Shown here: in pieces, positions 51,349-60,100 of the stretch
Position numbering within the stretch: the stretch's first letter is position 1
How the letters are laid out: each line of letters opens with the position of its first letter
Assembly (NCBI RefSeq): GCF_036170895.1
Contig: NZ_CP108036.1
Span: 7,847,501-7,911,500 of the forward strand
DNA: 64,000 bases
Reading direction: 5' to 3'
Source of the DNA: Streptomyces erythrochromogenes
Lineage (GTDB): Bacteria > Actinomycetota > Actinomycetes > Streptomycetales > Streptomycetaceae
The notes under the pieces: model-generated
Told to the model about the DNA's origin: nothing
Database searches by the model: none
What the model saw: the letters and a program-made list of their open reading frames with translations, nothing else
Translations under genes and position numbers: made by a program

Positions 51349-51774
51349 TCACACCCGGCCGAGGTCCGAGCTCACCCAGCGGGCCGGACGCATGTGCATC
51401 ACGACCTGCTCGCCGTGGTTCTTCCACGCGTCGTCGACGTAGCCGTCGACCTTGTCGGCCGGCAGGTACCGGGCGGAGATCGACTCCAGTTGCTCGCGTG
51501 CGGCCGGTTCGACCGAGACGACCGGGCCCTCGACCGACACGTACCGGATCGTCGGCTCCACACGGTCGACCATCAGGCTGAACCGGCCTGCGGCAGCGAT
51601 CAGCTCTGCTTTGCGGGAGTCGCGGCCGGTCATGATCCAGATGTCGCCGCCTGGGGAGTAGTCGTACCAGATCGGTACCGTCAGCGGGGCGCGGCCATCG
51701 CCTGCGCTCACGGCGAGGGCGGCAATGTGGGGTTCGGCGAGGAACTGCTCACGCTCGGTCCGGGACAGGGCCAC
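51349..51774 (-). CDS. PPOX-class flavin/F420-dependent oxidoreductase
   Basis: A 141-residue split-barrel protein of the pyridoxamine 5'-phosphate oxidase-like superfamily. Key segments are FLAEPHIAALAVSAGDGRAPLTVPIWYDY at the N-terminus, DIWIMTGRDSRKAELIAAAGRFSLMVDR in the middle (cofactor phosphate contacts), and VSVEGPVV. Actinobacterial members of this size commonly use F420 or FMN. ATG 51774 starts the gene; it is monocistronic and convergent with the repeat protein. The substrate is unknown. Confidence 0.88.
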   Translation of the reverse strand: MALSRTEREQFLAEPHIAALAVSAGDGRAPLTVPIWYDYSPGGDIWIMTGRDSRKAELIAAAGRFSLMVDRVEPTIRYVSVEGPVVSVEPAAREQLESISARYLPADKVDGYVDDAWKNHGEQVVMHMRPARWVSSDLGRV

Positions 51775-51912
51775 GACATCCTCCTACTGGCAGGGCGGAA
51801 AGGCGTACTCCCCGAGAACACCGTCCCGACGCCGGACCATTCCCCGGCCCTTGCCCACCCGGCGAGACTCGGACGTACCGCCCAACCACGCGCACCGGAG
51901 GAGTCGGCGCCG

Positions 51913-52267
51913 TCAGTGGACGGTGGCGCCGGCGCCCAGGTAGTCGAGGTCCGCGCGGGCGAATCCCGCTGCGGGTGCGCGGGCATTGCCAGCGGTCGAG
52001 GACCTCGGGCCCGGAGAGGTTCGCGGGTTCGGCGGAGTTCAGCACCTCCAGGCCGACGGGAAGGTGCTCGAGCACATCGTCCACGTGGACGTCGTAGGGA
52101 CGCCACCTGTGCGGGCACGCCCTGCCGTCGTCGCCGTGGGCGAGCCGGCGCAGTACGGCGGTGACCTCGTCCTCGTCCCCGGCGTGGTGGCCGTGCCGGG
52201 GCTCTTTCCAACTGCCGAACAGAGCAATCCAGTTGTCGGGCATGGGCATGGGCATGGCCGTCGCCAT
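51913..52267 (-). pseudogene. Frameshifted hypothetical protein gene
   Basis: From ATG 52267 the frame reads DNWIALFGSWKEPRHGHHAGDEDEVTAVL, then VHVDDVLEHLPVGLEVL and GPEVLDRW. It then turns into Arg-rich nonsense. One base shifted, the natural continuation is AGFARADLDYLGAGATVH followed by a stop at 51913. The total of 355 bp is one more than a multiple of three, consistent with a single insertion. The intact protein would be about 118 residues. It is either a recent pseudogene or a sequencing error. Confidence 0.55.
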
Positions 52268-52438
52268 GCCCTCGTGCTCCGTTCGCGAGTTCCTGGCTCC
52301 GCGGTCATTGGATCACAGGGGCGTGCTGCCCGGCGCAGCTCGGCTCGTCCGCCTCGCCCGTCAGGGGGATGTGCGGTGCGCCGTGACGGTTTCGGCCCCC
52401 GGTGCGGGCACCCTTCGGTGGGACGAAAGGGAACAGCG

Positions 52439-52765
52439 ATGCCACTGTATCTGTCGAGGTTCAGCTATACGCCGGAGACCTGGGCGCGACTGACCAGCCA
52501 CCCCGAGGACCGCGCCGAGGCGGCCCGGTCGTACATCGAGTCCGTCGGTGGGCGGCTCCACGGCTTCTGGTACGCCTTCGGCACCCACGACGGCTACAAC
52601 CTGTGGGAGGCCCCGGACAACGTGTCGATGGCCGCAGTGGCGCTGGCGATCAGCCGCGGTGGCGCGCTCCGCTCGTTCGAGACGACCGTCCTGCTGACAG
52701 TCGAGGAAACCCTGGAGGCCCTGAACAAGGCGGGGCAGGTCGGGTACCGGGCTCCGGGCGCATAG
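52439..52765 (+). CDS. GYD domain protein
   Basis: A 108-residue protein with the GYD domain (PF08734): LYLSRFSYTPETWARLTSHPEDR, then VGGRLHGFWYAFGTHDGYNLWEAPDNVSMAAVALAISRGGAL and TVLLTVEETLEALNKA. The GYD signature is in THDGYNLWE. The start is ATG 52439 with AAAGGGA upstream; longer frames are artefacts. The family has a ferredoxin-like fold and no settled function. The gene is monocistronic. Confidence 0.92.
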   Translation: MPLYLSRFSYTPETWARLTSHPEDRAEAARSYIESVGGRLHGFWYAFGTHDGYNLWEAPDNVSMAAVALAISRGGALRSFETTVLLTVEETLEALNKAGQVGYRAPGA

Positions 52766-53080
52766 GGCCGGCGTCACGCAACGTGCGGCGGCCGCGAGAA
52801 TTCCCACGCGACGGCTGCGGCCGCCCCCGGGACCATTGGCCGATGACCACGGCCCGGTCCGCTGGCCGACGTTGCGCACCGTGGCAGGGGAGCCGGCCCC
52901 CGGTACGTGGGGGCGGGTCCCGGCCGTGCCGGGCCGATTCTGCCCGCCATATCCGGGTGCGGCGTGGAGGAGTGCTGTGGTGTCCTGATACGGCGAGGTC
53001 GCGCCCATCCCACCCTTGGACACCCGGGGGCAGCTCCCGTAGGGGCGGTGGCGGTGCCGGCCGACGGTTTCTCAGATGGA

Positions 53081-54208
53081 GTGTATTTGTTCTTTTTTGT
53101 GTGTGCGGGGTGCGGGGCCGAGCTGACCGTCCCGCTGTCCCAGGTCGTCCTGCCCGTCCACGCCCATCAGAAGTACGGGAACGGGACCCAGCTCCCGGTG
53201 CTCATGGAGTCGGGCACCTTCGCCGTGGAATCGGAGCCCTGGGGGCCGCCGTGGCGGAAGTGGGAGGAGATCCATCCGGACGAGGCCGCTGCCCGCGGTG
53301 TCTACGCGCCGGTCCACGCCCTGTCCGACGGTGCTCCCGGCGCGACCGTCATCGCACCCGGCGACGCCCTCGGCACCGTACTGATCCCGGAAAACCGCGG
53401 CGGCGGGTACTGCTGCGGACTCGACGGCTCCGCCGGGCCCAACGTGGCTTGCGCGGCGTGTGCCCTGCCCGTGGCGTGCCGGATCGACGACTGCTCGCTC
53501 TGGCAGGCGATGTGGCTCGCCCCGAGTGCCGTACGCCGCCTCCCCGTCGACGGCACCGACGCCGTCCCGCGTTCCTGGGCGGAGCTGATGGCGGAGGGCA
53601 AAGGCACGCCCCCGTTCGAGCCGCTCGCCGCCTGGGGGTCGCGGCTGGGAGCGGGTCACTGGTCGAATTACTGGTGGTCGTGGAGCCCGCAGTGGGAGGC
53701 GGCGGCCAGCCGGGCACTGGCCCATCTGCTGGCCGCCTCGGGGGGCCGGCCCGTGACGGTCCCGGACGGTTTGGCCGCAGAGGTGTTCCGGCGCACGCTC
53801 GACGCCATGCTGCCGGCGGGTCCGCCGGCGCGGCGCGCCGTCCTGGCCGGACCGGGACGACCGGCTCCGGACGGGGAAGCCGACATCCTCCTTGTACCGG
53901 TCCATCCACAGACCGGGGAGGTGTGGGCCCCGGCCTATCCGGCGGCCTACCCGGTGCCGCTGCCGTTCGGGGTGTGGCTGTGGCTGGCCTTCCCCGAACC
54001 GGACCTGCCCGTCCCCACCTCGGGCGTCCTCCCCGACGGCGTCCTCCGCGACGACTTCGACCCACCCGCGCCACGCCCCCGCCACCTGTTCCGAGCCGAC
54101 CCGCACACCTTCCGGCGCACCCTGGTCCGGCTGCCGGACGTCCGCCGCCCGTGGCTGCGTGAGATCCTCGACAACTTCACGCAGCACATCCACGCCGGCT
54201 CCTTCTAG
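53081..54208 (+). CDS. Conserved hypothetical Cys-rich protein
   Basis: A protein of about 375 residues. It probably begins at GTG 53081 (VYLFFFVCAGCGAELTVPLSQVVLPVH); GTG 53099 is an alternative and the ribosome-binding site is poor in both cases. The N-terminal CAGC and the later GYCCGLDGSAGPNVACAACALPVACRIDDCS (about residues 105-140) supply many Cys for one or two zinc or disulphide sites. The rest is Trp/Pro-rich (HWSNYWWSWSPQWEAAASRAL; AYPVPLPFGVWLWLAFPEP). I do not recognise a function. Gene organisation gives no clue. Confidence 0.78.
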   Translation: MYLFFFVCAGCGAELTVPLSQVVLPVHAHQKYGNGTQLPVLMESGTFAVESEPWGPPWRKWEEIHPDEAAARGVYAPVHALSDGAPGATVIAPGDALGTVLIPENRGGGYCCGLDGSAGPNVACAACALPVACRIDDCSLWQAMWLAPSAVRRLPVDGTDAVPRSWAELMAEGKGTPPFEPLAAWGSRLGAGHWSNYWWSWSPQWEAAASRALAHLLAASGGRPVTVPDGLAAEVFRRTLDAMLPAGPPARRAVLAGPGRPAPDGEADILLVPVHPQTGEVWAPAYPAAYPVPLPFGVWLWLAFPEPDLPVPTSGVLPDGVLRDDFDPPAPRPRHLFRADPHTFRRTLVRLPDVRRPWLREILDNFTQHIHAGSF

Positions 54209-54274
54209 CGGAAGTGCCGCGACCGAAGTGCCCGGCTTCGTCGATGAGGCGCCGGAAACGGTCGTTGTCCAGGG

Positions 54275-54664
54275 TCAGTCCCACCAGAACTCCCAGCAGT
54301 TCAGATCGATGAGGTGCTCGGCGTAGGCGGCCAAGGGGGGATGGGCGCCTTGCCAGACGTTGTCGGGGCAGAAGGCGAAGTGTTCGGCGGCAATGGGCAG
54401 GGCGTCGTCGAGTCCGTTTCGGGGGTGCGGCGACGCTGAGGTGGAGGGTGCTGGAGCCGAGGCCGACGACACGCGCGCCGAAGCGCTCTTCCCAGTCGCG
54501 TGCGACCGCGGAGAACCTGGCCGTGTCACCGTTGTAGTTGAGGGGGCCGTCCCCACCGCATGCGGTGAGAGCATCTGCTCCGCGCGGTGCCGAGACTAGG
54601 CCGAGGCGCGCGTGCGGGTTCTGGACGAGGAAGGCTCGCGCGTATTGGGAGCGGATCCGCCGGG
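54275..54664 (-). pseudogene. Frameshifted DUF4253-like gene
   Basis: Reading leftward from about 54660 the frame gives NPHARLGLVSAPRGADAL, then WEERFGARVVGLGSSTLHLSVAAPP. Near 54420 it shifts by one base and continues LPIAAEHFAFCPDNVWQGAHPPLAAYAEHLIDLNCWEFWWD before the stop at 54275. This is the C-terminal pattern of DUF4253 proteins (EHFAFCPDN, and WxFWWD at the end). The N-terminal part is missing or merges with an opposite-strand fragment. It is a pseudogene or carries a sequencing error. Confidence 0.6.
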
Positions 54665-54946
54665 ACGAGCCGGTGGATCTTTCGGTCGACGGGGCCCTGG
54701 ACCTGCGGATGAGGATCCTCTCGGCGGAGGCCCGGGCGGCACGGGGCCTGCTGGACGCGGCCCGGCGCCGAGCGGATGCGGCGCCGGTCACCGCGGCCGA
54801 CCACGCAGCCTGGCGTACGGGACTCGGCGGCCGGGGCCCTGCGCGCGTTCCTGCTGCTGCCGCTGCCGGCCGCTGCCGAGACGGTTCTGAACCGGCGCCT
54901 GTCCGTACGCCGGCGCGCCGACCTTGCCGCGGATCTCGCCGACTGA
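54610..54946 (+). pseudogene. Decayed hypothetical gene, antisense overlap with the DUF4253 remnant
   Basis: A rightward frame reads ARAYWERIRRDEPVDLSVDG, then LRMRILSAEARAARGLLDAARRR and VTAADHAAWRTGL. At about 54830 the protein-like sequence moves by one base to ALRAFLLLPLPAAAETVLNRRLSVRRR and ends in ADLAADLAD at 54946. No start codon with a ribosome-binding site is seen. It overlaps the opposite-strand DUF4253 remnant by about 55 bp, which suggests a deletion joined two gene fragments here. Confidence 0.45.
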
Positions 54947-55000
54947 GACCTCCCCGGCCGGGGCTCCTGGACCGCCGGCCGCCGGGACGGCGCACGCAAC

Positions 55001-55426
55001 TCAGCGGTGGCGGCGGTGGAGCTGCAGGGTGGTGAAGACCGCCACGCCGAGGGTGATGTGCATGAGGGACAGGGCCGCGACGGTGCCGCCGTCGGCGCCG
55101 GACGACAGCGGGCCGGCGACCGACAACAGGGCCAGCCCGCTGCCCACGTACTGCGCGATCCGCAGGAAGACCGGCTTCCACAGGGCCAACAGGAGGGCGG
55201 CGCCCACCCCGACGACCAGCGGCACGACGGACGACCCGATGACGCCCCCGACCGTGATCGGGTGTTCTTCACCGCCGTCGTCGACGACGAGCGAGGCGCC
55301 GGCCAGCTCGGCGACGGCGAAAACGATCAGATTGACCACGGCCGCACCGACCGCGCCGACGACCAGCACCTTCCACCAGCCGAAGCCGGAACGGCGGACC
55401 GGGCTGTGAACTGCGGTGCTCGACAT
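55001..55426 (-). CDS. DUF6069-like four-helix membrane protein
   Basis: A 141-residue membrane protein with four hydrophobic segments (about 20-42, 60-85, 90-108 and 115-133). It begins with a soluble tail and GWWKVLVVGAVGAAVVNLIVF, has VDDGGEEHPITVGGVIGSS after the first helix, and ends TLGVAVFTTLQLHRRHR. The pattern matches the DUF6069 family of small actinobacterial membrane proteins. ATG 55426 follows GGGGGAA. No operon partner is seen. The function is unknown. Confidence 0.8.
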   Translation of the reverse strand: MSSTAVHSPVRRSGFGWWKVLVVGAVGAAVVNLIVFAVAELAGASLVVDDGGEEHPITVGGVIGSSVVPLVVGVGAALLLALWKPVFLRIAQYVGSGLALLSVAGPLSSGADGGTVAALSLMHITLGVAVFTTLQLHRRHR

Positions 55427-55509
55427 GAGAGTTCCCCCAACGTGTGAAGTGCCGGGCTGCGGTTCGGCCGCGGCATACGAGAAGCCTCCGACCTGAACCT
55501 CACTTGAGG

Positions 55510-55884
55510 TCAAGGCCTGTCCCAGACGGCGTCGAACCGGCCGACGACCGCCCGGAGCCGGCGGGCACTGCGCTGTGACAGGGCCCGCATCACGGTGTCG
55601 AGGAGGGCGCGGGCCTCGAAGGGGTCGCCGCAGCAGTGCCAGTGCACGTCGCTCCGCTCGTGGTCCTGCCACAGCAGGCGCCCGGGCCGGTGGACGTAGT
55701 CCTTCCACAGCCGTACGGCCGCGCCGACGTCGCCCGGACGCAGATGGTTCCGGGTCTGCTCGAGGCGGAAGATCTCGGACGCCGCAGCCGAGGACAATCC
55801 GTCGATGTTCGGCCGCGGCCTTGTTCCTGGAGTCCGCCGGCCGGGGGTGCCGGCCCGGACCTGTCCCGGCCGTCTACGCGGCAC
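55510..55884 (-). CDS. Hypothetical protein
   Basis: A frame of up to 124 residues. The part after about residue 28 reads as a real protein: SSAAASEIFRLEQTRNHLRPGDVGAAVRLWKDYVHR, GRLLWQDHERSDVHWHCCGDPFEARALLDTVMRAL and RSARRLRAVVGRFDAVWDRP. The first 25 residues are Arg/Pro/Gly-rich and may not be coding, so the true start is uncertain and the 5' end may be lost. Tandem Cys (HCCGD) is the only notable motif. No family is recognised. Confidence 0.55.
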   Translation of the reverse strand: MPRRRPGQVRAGTPGRRTPGTRPRPNIDGLSSAAASEIFRLEQTRNHLRPGDVGAAVRLWKDYVHRPGRLLWQDHERSDVHWHCCGDPFEARALLDTVMRALSQRSARRLRAVVGRFDAVWDRP

Positions 55885-55970
55885 GGGCCTTTCGGGTCGT
55901 TGTCATGCGGTGCATCGTGCCATGGCGGTGGGCGATGTGCCGAACGGGTTTGTGCGCTCGCCCGCCCGGG

Positions 55971-56720
55971 CTACGCCACCAGGAAATCGCGCAGGTCGAC
56001 GATCGTGTAGCCCTCGGACTCGGCGGCGTCGATGATCAGGGGGAGGGCCTCGGCGTCGAGGACGATGCCGTCGCCGTTGCTGCCGACGTGCATCTGGATG
56101 ATCGCTCCCGGGGTCAGGGCGTCGATGGCGCGTTCGGCGGCCGCCTCCGCGCTCATGCCGCCCTGCGGGCCGAGGTAGCCGTTGGTGTCGGCGGTGAACT
56201 CGATCGCCGCGTAGCCCAGGTCGTTGACGTCGGCGACGGAGGCCCGCGTCGTGGCGCTGTAGGGGAAGCGGAAGAACGGCAGCGGCTCCGTGCCTGAGGC
56301 CGTCCGGATCGCCGCGTCGGCGCGGCGTACCTCCTGTACGCGCTGCGCCGTGCTGAGGTCCCTGAAGTAGGGATGGCTGTACGAGTGGTTGCCCAGGCCG
56401 TGTGCCGCGCCGATCGTGCGCACCGCCCCCGGGTGCGCGTCGGCGAAGGCGCCCGTCGGGAAGAAGGTGGCGGGCAGCCCCCGCCGCCGCAGTTCCGCAA
56501 GGACGGTGTCGATCCCGGCCTCGTCCCACGCGGCGTTGAAGGTGAGCGCCACGACCTTGCGGGACGTGGGCAGCCTGCGGATCTCACTGCCGAGCAGCGA
56601 GGCCGGCGGGCGCGGACCGGAGGGGACGGTCGCGCCGTTCGCGGCCCGGGCGCCCGGGCACGGTACGAGGCCTGCGGCGAGCAGCGCCGCCAGCGCGGCG
56701 CGTCGTCCGATGTCCACCAC
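55971..56720 (-). CDS. Secreted polysaccharide deacetylase (NodB-like)
   Basis: A 249-residue exported protein. GTG 56720 with GAGGGAG upstream gives the N-terminus VVDIGRRAALAALLAAGLVPCPG, a signal peptide. The NodB domain follows. Motif 1 is VVALTFNAAWDEAGIDTVL, where the usual TFDDG is altered: the base Asp seems replaced by Asn, with an Asp three residues on. Motif 2 is HGLGNHSYSHPYF, supplying the two His metal ligands. Motif 3 RFPYS and motif 5 IIQMHVGS are present. Deacetylation of peptidoglycan or another N-acetylated glycan is the family role; the altered motif 1 makes activity less sure. Confidence 0.85.
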   Translation of the reverse strand: MVDIGRRAALAALLAAGLVPCPGARAANGATVPSGPRPPASLLGSEIRRLPTSRKVVALTFNAAWDEAGIDTVLAELRRRGLPATFFPTGAFADAHPGAVRTIGAAHGLGNHSYSHPYFRDLSTAQRVQEVRRADAAIRTASGTEPLPFFRFPYSATTRASVADVNDLGYAAIEFTADTNGYLGPQGGMSAEAAAERAIDALTPGAIIQMHVGSNGDGIVLDAEALPLIIDAAESEGYTIVDLRDFLVA

Positions 56721-56849
56721 GGTCGCTCCCTCCGGCACTGCACTGCACGCCACGCCACGGCACGGTGCGTCGGTACCGGCCTGCCACGACTATGCGACGG
56801 CGCGCACCGTGGCGGCCGCAGCCCGTGCCGCGCAGCCGGGTGAACCGTC

Positions 56850-57389
56850 TCAGGGCCGCCGGAGCAGGTGCGTCGTCAGGTGGTGCTGGAGGGGCTGGCC
56901 CACCGCGGCCATGTCGTGGACGACCGTCATCTCCCCGTCCCGGACGGTGTACCGGCGGCGCGTGCCGGTGACCTCCTTGGCCAGCGGCGTCAGCGACACG
57001 TCCTTGGTCTCGATGTCGAACTCCGCACCGGACGCCCGCCCCACGTACGTCTCGACGATGCCGGTGGGGTGGGCGAGCACGACCTCCAGGGAGGCGTCGG
57101 GCGTCACCCGCCACCACCCGGCCTCGCGCCCCGCCGGCCGCAGCGGTGCACCGGCGTCGTCGACCAGCCACGCCCGCGCCTCGTAGCGCAGGAAGGGGCG
57201 GCCGTCATGGCTGAAGGTGACCTCCTGCCCGTAGCGGAAGTCCTTCTCCAGCGTCGGATACTCGCCGCGGCCGCTGCCGTGCCAGCGGCCCAGCAGCGGT
57301 AGCACGGGTGCCAGCAGCGGATGCGGGTCCGGACCCTCGCCGAGGACGTGGCTGTCGGGGTACGGATTCTCCTGCACCGACTCGAACAT
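56850..57389 (-). CDS. Nitrobindin-like heme-binding beta-barrel protein
   Basis: A 179-residue protein of the nitrobindin/THAP4-like family (DUF1794). The signature GRWHGSGRGEYPT is at about residues 35-47, followed by FRYGQEVTFSHDGRPFLRYEARAWL, GWWRVTPDASLEVVLAHPTGIVETYVG, and a C-terminal VVHDMAAVGQPLQHHLTTHL where the proximal heme His is expected. The start is ATG 57389; GTG 57395 is possible. Family members bind ferric heme and react with nitric oxide or peroxynitrite. The gene stands alone downstream of the EF-G paralogue terminator. Confidence 0.9.
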   Translation of the reverse strand: MFESVQENPYPDSHVLGEGPDPHPLLAPVLPLLGRWHGSGRGEYPTLEKDFRYGQEVTFSHDGRPFLRYEARAWLVDDAGAPLRPAGREAGWWRVTPDASLEVVLAHPTGIVETYVGRASGAEFDIETKDVSLTPLAKEVTGTRRRYTVRDGEMTVVHDMAAVGQPLQHHLTTHLLRRP

Positions 57390-57492
57390 GTTCACCCTGC
57401 CTGTCTGCGTGTGGCCCCGCCGCAACCGGACCGAACCGACCGAATCCGCAGCATAGGCGGTGCGCAGGGGCGTTCACGCAACCCGGCCCTCG

Positions 57493-57538
57493 CCCGGCCT
57501 CGCCCCGCCCCCGAAGCAGGGGGCGGGGCGAGGCCGGG
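57493..57538. terminator. Perfect 20-bp-stem terminator of the EF-G paralogue gene
   Basis: The left arm (57493-57512, beginning CCCGGCCTCG) and the right arm (57519-57538) are perfect inverse complements over 20 bp with a GAAGCA loop. It lies 12 bp past the stop of the leftward EF-G-like gene. It is one of the most stable hairpins in the window. Confidence 0.85.
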
Positions 57539-57550
57539 AGCGGCCGCAGG

Positions 57551-59635
57551 TCACCGGGCCGGCAGGCCGCCCGTCACCGGGGCCGCCACCGACGCCGGTA
57601 CGGGCGCCAGACCCGCCGGCCGGGTGGTGAACACGCCCCGGCCCTGGGTCCGGCCCCGCAGCCGGGACGCGTACCCGAACAGCTCGGCCAGCGGCACGGC
57701 CGCCGTGATCACCGCGGTGCCGGCTTCGGCGGTCTGGCCCGAGACCCGGCCGCGGCGGGACGCGAGGTCACCCAGAACGCCCCCGACGCCGTCCTCCGGG
57801 ACGCTCACCGTGACCTCCACGACCGGCTCCAGCAGTTCCACCGTGCTGAGCCGCAGCGCTTCGCGCAGCCCGAACCGGCCCGCCGCCCGGAACGCCATCT
57901 CCGAGGAGTCCTTGGAGTGGGTCGCCCCGTCGGTGAGCGTGACCCGCAGCCCCGTCACCGGGTACCCGCCCAGCGGGCCCTCGGCGAGGGCGTCGCGGCA
58001 GCCGACCTCCACGGCGCGTGCGTACTCGTGCGGCACCCGGCCGCCGACGACCGTCGAGCGGAACTCGAAGACCGGCTCGTCCAGCGGCTCGACGTCCAGC
58101 ACGACGTGCGCGAACTGGCCGGCGCCACCGTCCTGTTTGACGTGCCGGTGGACCAGGCCGGCCACGCCGCGCACGACGGTCTCCCGGTAGGAGACCTGCG
58201 GCCGGCCCACGACGACCTCCACCCCGTGGCCGCGGCGGATCTTCTCCACCGCCACCTCCAGGTGCAGCTCGCCCAGCCCCGACAGCACGGTCTGCCCGGT
58301 CTCCGGGTCGGAGCGCACCACCAGCGAAGGATCCTCCTCCGCCAGCCGTGCCAGCGCCGACGCCAGCCGACCGGTGTCGACGTTGCGACGGGCTTCGACC
58401 GCCACCGACACCACCGGCTCGGCCACCGTGGGCGGTTCGAGCACCAGAGGCGCCCCGGGCGCGCACAGGGTCGTGCCCGCCCGGGCGGACTTGAGCCCGA
58501 TCACGGCGACGATGTCACCCGCGACCGCCTCCTCCCTGTCCTCGTGCCGGTCGGCCTGTACCCGCAGGATCCGGCCCACCCGCTCCGTACGGCCCGTGGC
58601 CGCGTCCAGTACCGTCGCGCCCTTGCGCAGGGTGCCCGCGTAGACCCGCAGGTAGGTGAGCCGCCCCGTCGCCGTGGCCGTCACCTTGAAGGCCAGGGCC
58701 GCGAACGGCTCCGCCGGGTCGGGTGCGCGCTCCTGCTCCGCGCCGTCCGCCGTACCGCGTACCGGCGGCATGTCGGCGGGCGCCGGCAGGTACGCGACGA
58801 CGGCGTCCAGCAGCGGTTCGATCCCGCGGTTGCGGTACGCCGAGCCGCACAGCACCACGACGCCGTCGCCCCGCAGCGTCAGCTCCCGCAGGGCCCGGGC
58901 CAGCGTCCCGTCGCTCAGCGCGGAGTCCGAGCAGAACTCCTCCAGGGCCTCGGCGTGGAGCTCCGCCACGGTCTCCTCCAGCAGCCTGCGCCGCCGGCCG
59001 GCTTCCTCCCGCAGTGGTTCGGGGACCGGCTCCGACTCGAAGTCGGCGGAGCCGGCCTGCCAGCGCAGCGCACGCATGGCCACCAGGTCGACGACCCCGG
59101 TGAAGTCGTCCTCCCGGCCGATGGGCAGCTGTACCACCAGGGGTGTGACGCCCAGGCGCCGGCGGATCGACGCGACGGCGGTGTCGAGGTCGGCGCCCGC
59201 CCGGTCCAGCTTGTTGACGAACGCGATCCGGGGCACACCGTGCCGGTCCGCCTGCCGCCACACGGTCTCGCTCTGCGGCTCGACCCCGGCGACGGCGTCG
59301 AACACGGCGACGGCGCCGTCGAGCACCCGCAGGGAACGTTCCACCTCGTCGGAGAAGTCGACGTGCCCGGGGGTGTCGATCAGGTTGACGTGGTGCCCGC
59401 CCCAGGTGCAGCTCACGGCCGCGGCGAAGATGGTGATGCCTCGGTCGCGTTCCTGCGGGTCGTAGTCGGTGACGGTCGTACCGTGGTGCACCTCGCCGCG
59501 CTTGTGGATGGCACCGGTCGCGAACAGGATCCGTTCGGTGATGGTGGTCTTGCCGGCGTCGACGTGGGCGAGGATGCCCAGATTGCGGACAGCGGTGAGG
59601 GAAGTGGTGGTGAGGGGGCGTTCGTTGGCGCGCAT
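57551..59635 (-). CDS. EF-G-like translational GTPase (EF-G paralogue)
   Basis: A 694-residue translational GTPase with the full EF-G domain order. GTPase motifs are [14 protein letters not shown] (P-loop), RDRGITI (switch I), [23 protein letters not shown] and the CGSAYRNRG region. Domain II has [21 protein letters not shown], domain [15 protein letters not shown], and domain V a C-terminal ferredoxin-like fold with [15 protein letters not shown]. Compared with housekeeping FusA the sequence is divergent and G1 reads AHVDAGKTT as in Tet-type ribosomal protection proteins. It may be an accessory EF-G or an antibiotic-protection factor. A candidate leader peptide precedes it by 163 bp, consistent with attenuation control; a strong terminator follows. 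Confidence 0.88.
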   Translation of the reverse strand: MRANERPLTTTSLTAVRNLGILAHVDAGKTTITERILFATGAIHKRGEVHHGTTVTDYDPQERDRGITIFAAAVSCTWGGHHVNLIDTPGHVDFSDEVERSLRVLDGAVAVFDAVAGVEPQSETVWRQADRHGVPRIAFVNKLDRAGADLDTAVASIRRRLGVTPLVVQLPIGREDDFTGVVDLVAMRALRWQAGSADFESEPVPEPLREEAGRRRRLLEETVAELHAEALEEFCSDSALSDGTLARALRELTLRGDGVVVLCGSAYRNRGIEPLLDAVVAYLPAPADMPPVRGTADGAEQERAPDPAEPFAALAFKVTATATGRLTYLRVYAGTLRKGATVLDAATGRTERVGRILRVQADRHEDREEAVAGDIVAVIGLKSARAGTTLCAPGAPLVLEPPTVAEPVVSVAVEARRNVDTGRLASALARLAEEDPSLVVRSDPETGQTVLSGLGELHLEVAVEKIRRGHGVEVVVGRPQVSYRETVVRGVAGLVHRHVKQDGGAGQFAHVVLDVEPLDEPVFEFRSTVVGGRVPHEYARAVEVGCRDALAEGPLGGYPVTGLRVTLTDGATHSKDSSEMAFRAAGRFGLREALRLSTVELLEPVVEVTVSVPEDGVGGVLGDLASRRGRVSGQTAEAGTAVITAAVPLAELFGYASRLRGRTQGRGVFTTRPAGLAPVPASVAAPVTGGLPAR

Positions 59636-59798
59636 GGCCCGGGGCCTTTCGAGTGAAGAGATGAAGAGGGCGGCGCGAATTCCCTGACGACGGCTCTCGT
59701 CACCCGTGCCCGGCAGCCGTGGACGGCCGTCCCGCCCGTGGCCCGGAACGGGTCCGGGCAGGCGGTGGCGTACGGAAGGCGGGGGAGGGGGACGGGAC

Positions 59799-59918
59799 CT
59801 AAAGGTGCGTCACGGGCATACGGTGACGGCCGCGCAGCCGGCACCGGGCGTCACGAGACACCGGGATCACGTCGTACCGGGACGGGGGAGCGAAGGCGGC
59901 GGTGCGGTACGTGCGCAT
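59799..59918 (-). CDS. Candidate 39-residue leader peptide upstream of the EF-G paralogue
   Basis: A 39-codon ORF from ATG 59918, preceded by AGGGGAG at good spacing. It is read in the same direction as the EF-G-like gene, whose start is 163 bp downstream. The peptide is Arg-rich, with [20 protein letters not shown] in its centre. It occupies the position of a regulatory leader ORF in genes for ribosome-targeting resistance factors. Translation of such a leader could report ribosome stalling to the downstream gene. The intervening DNA contains a GC-rich inverted repeat around 59730-59760. Proof of translation is lacking. Confidence 0.45.
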   Translation of the reverse strand: MRTYRTAAFAPPSRYDVIPVSRDARCRLRGRHRMPVTHL

Positions 59919-60100
59919 GGCTGCTGCTCCCCTTCTCTTCTGACTCGGCATGAGGCGCGCAGTGCCGTTTCGGCAGCGCGTACGGAGAGTCTAGGGAGCG
60001 GACCGGGGCGGGGCACCGCATTTTTTCCGAGAACTGCATGTACTGTGCGTGACGATCCACCACGGAAAGTGACAGTCCGTCCTCATTCTCGGGAGTCGTC

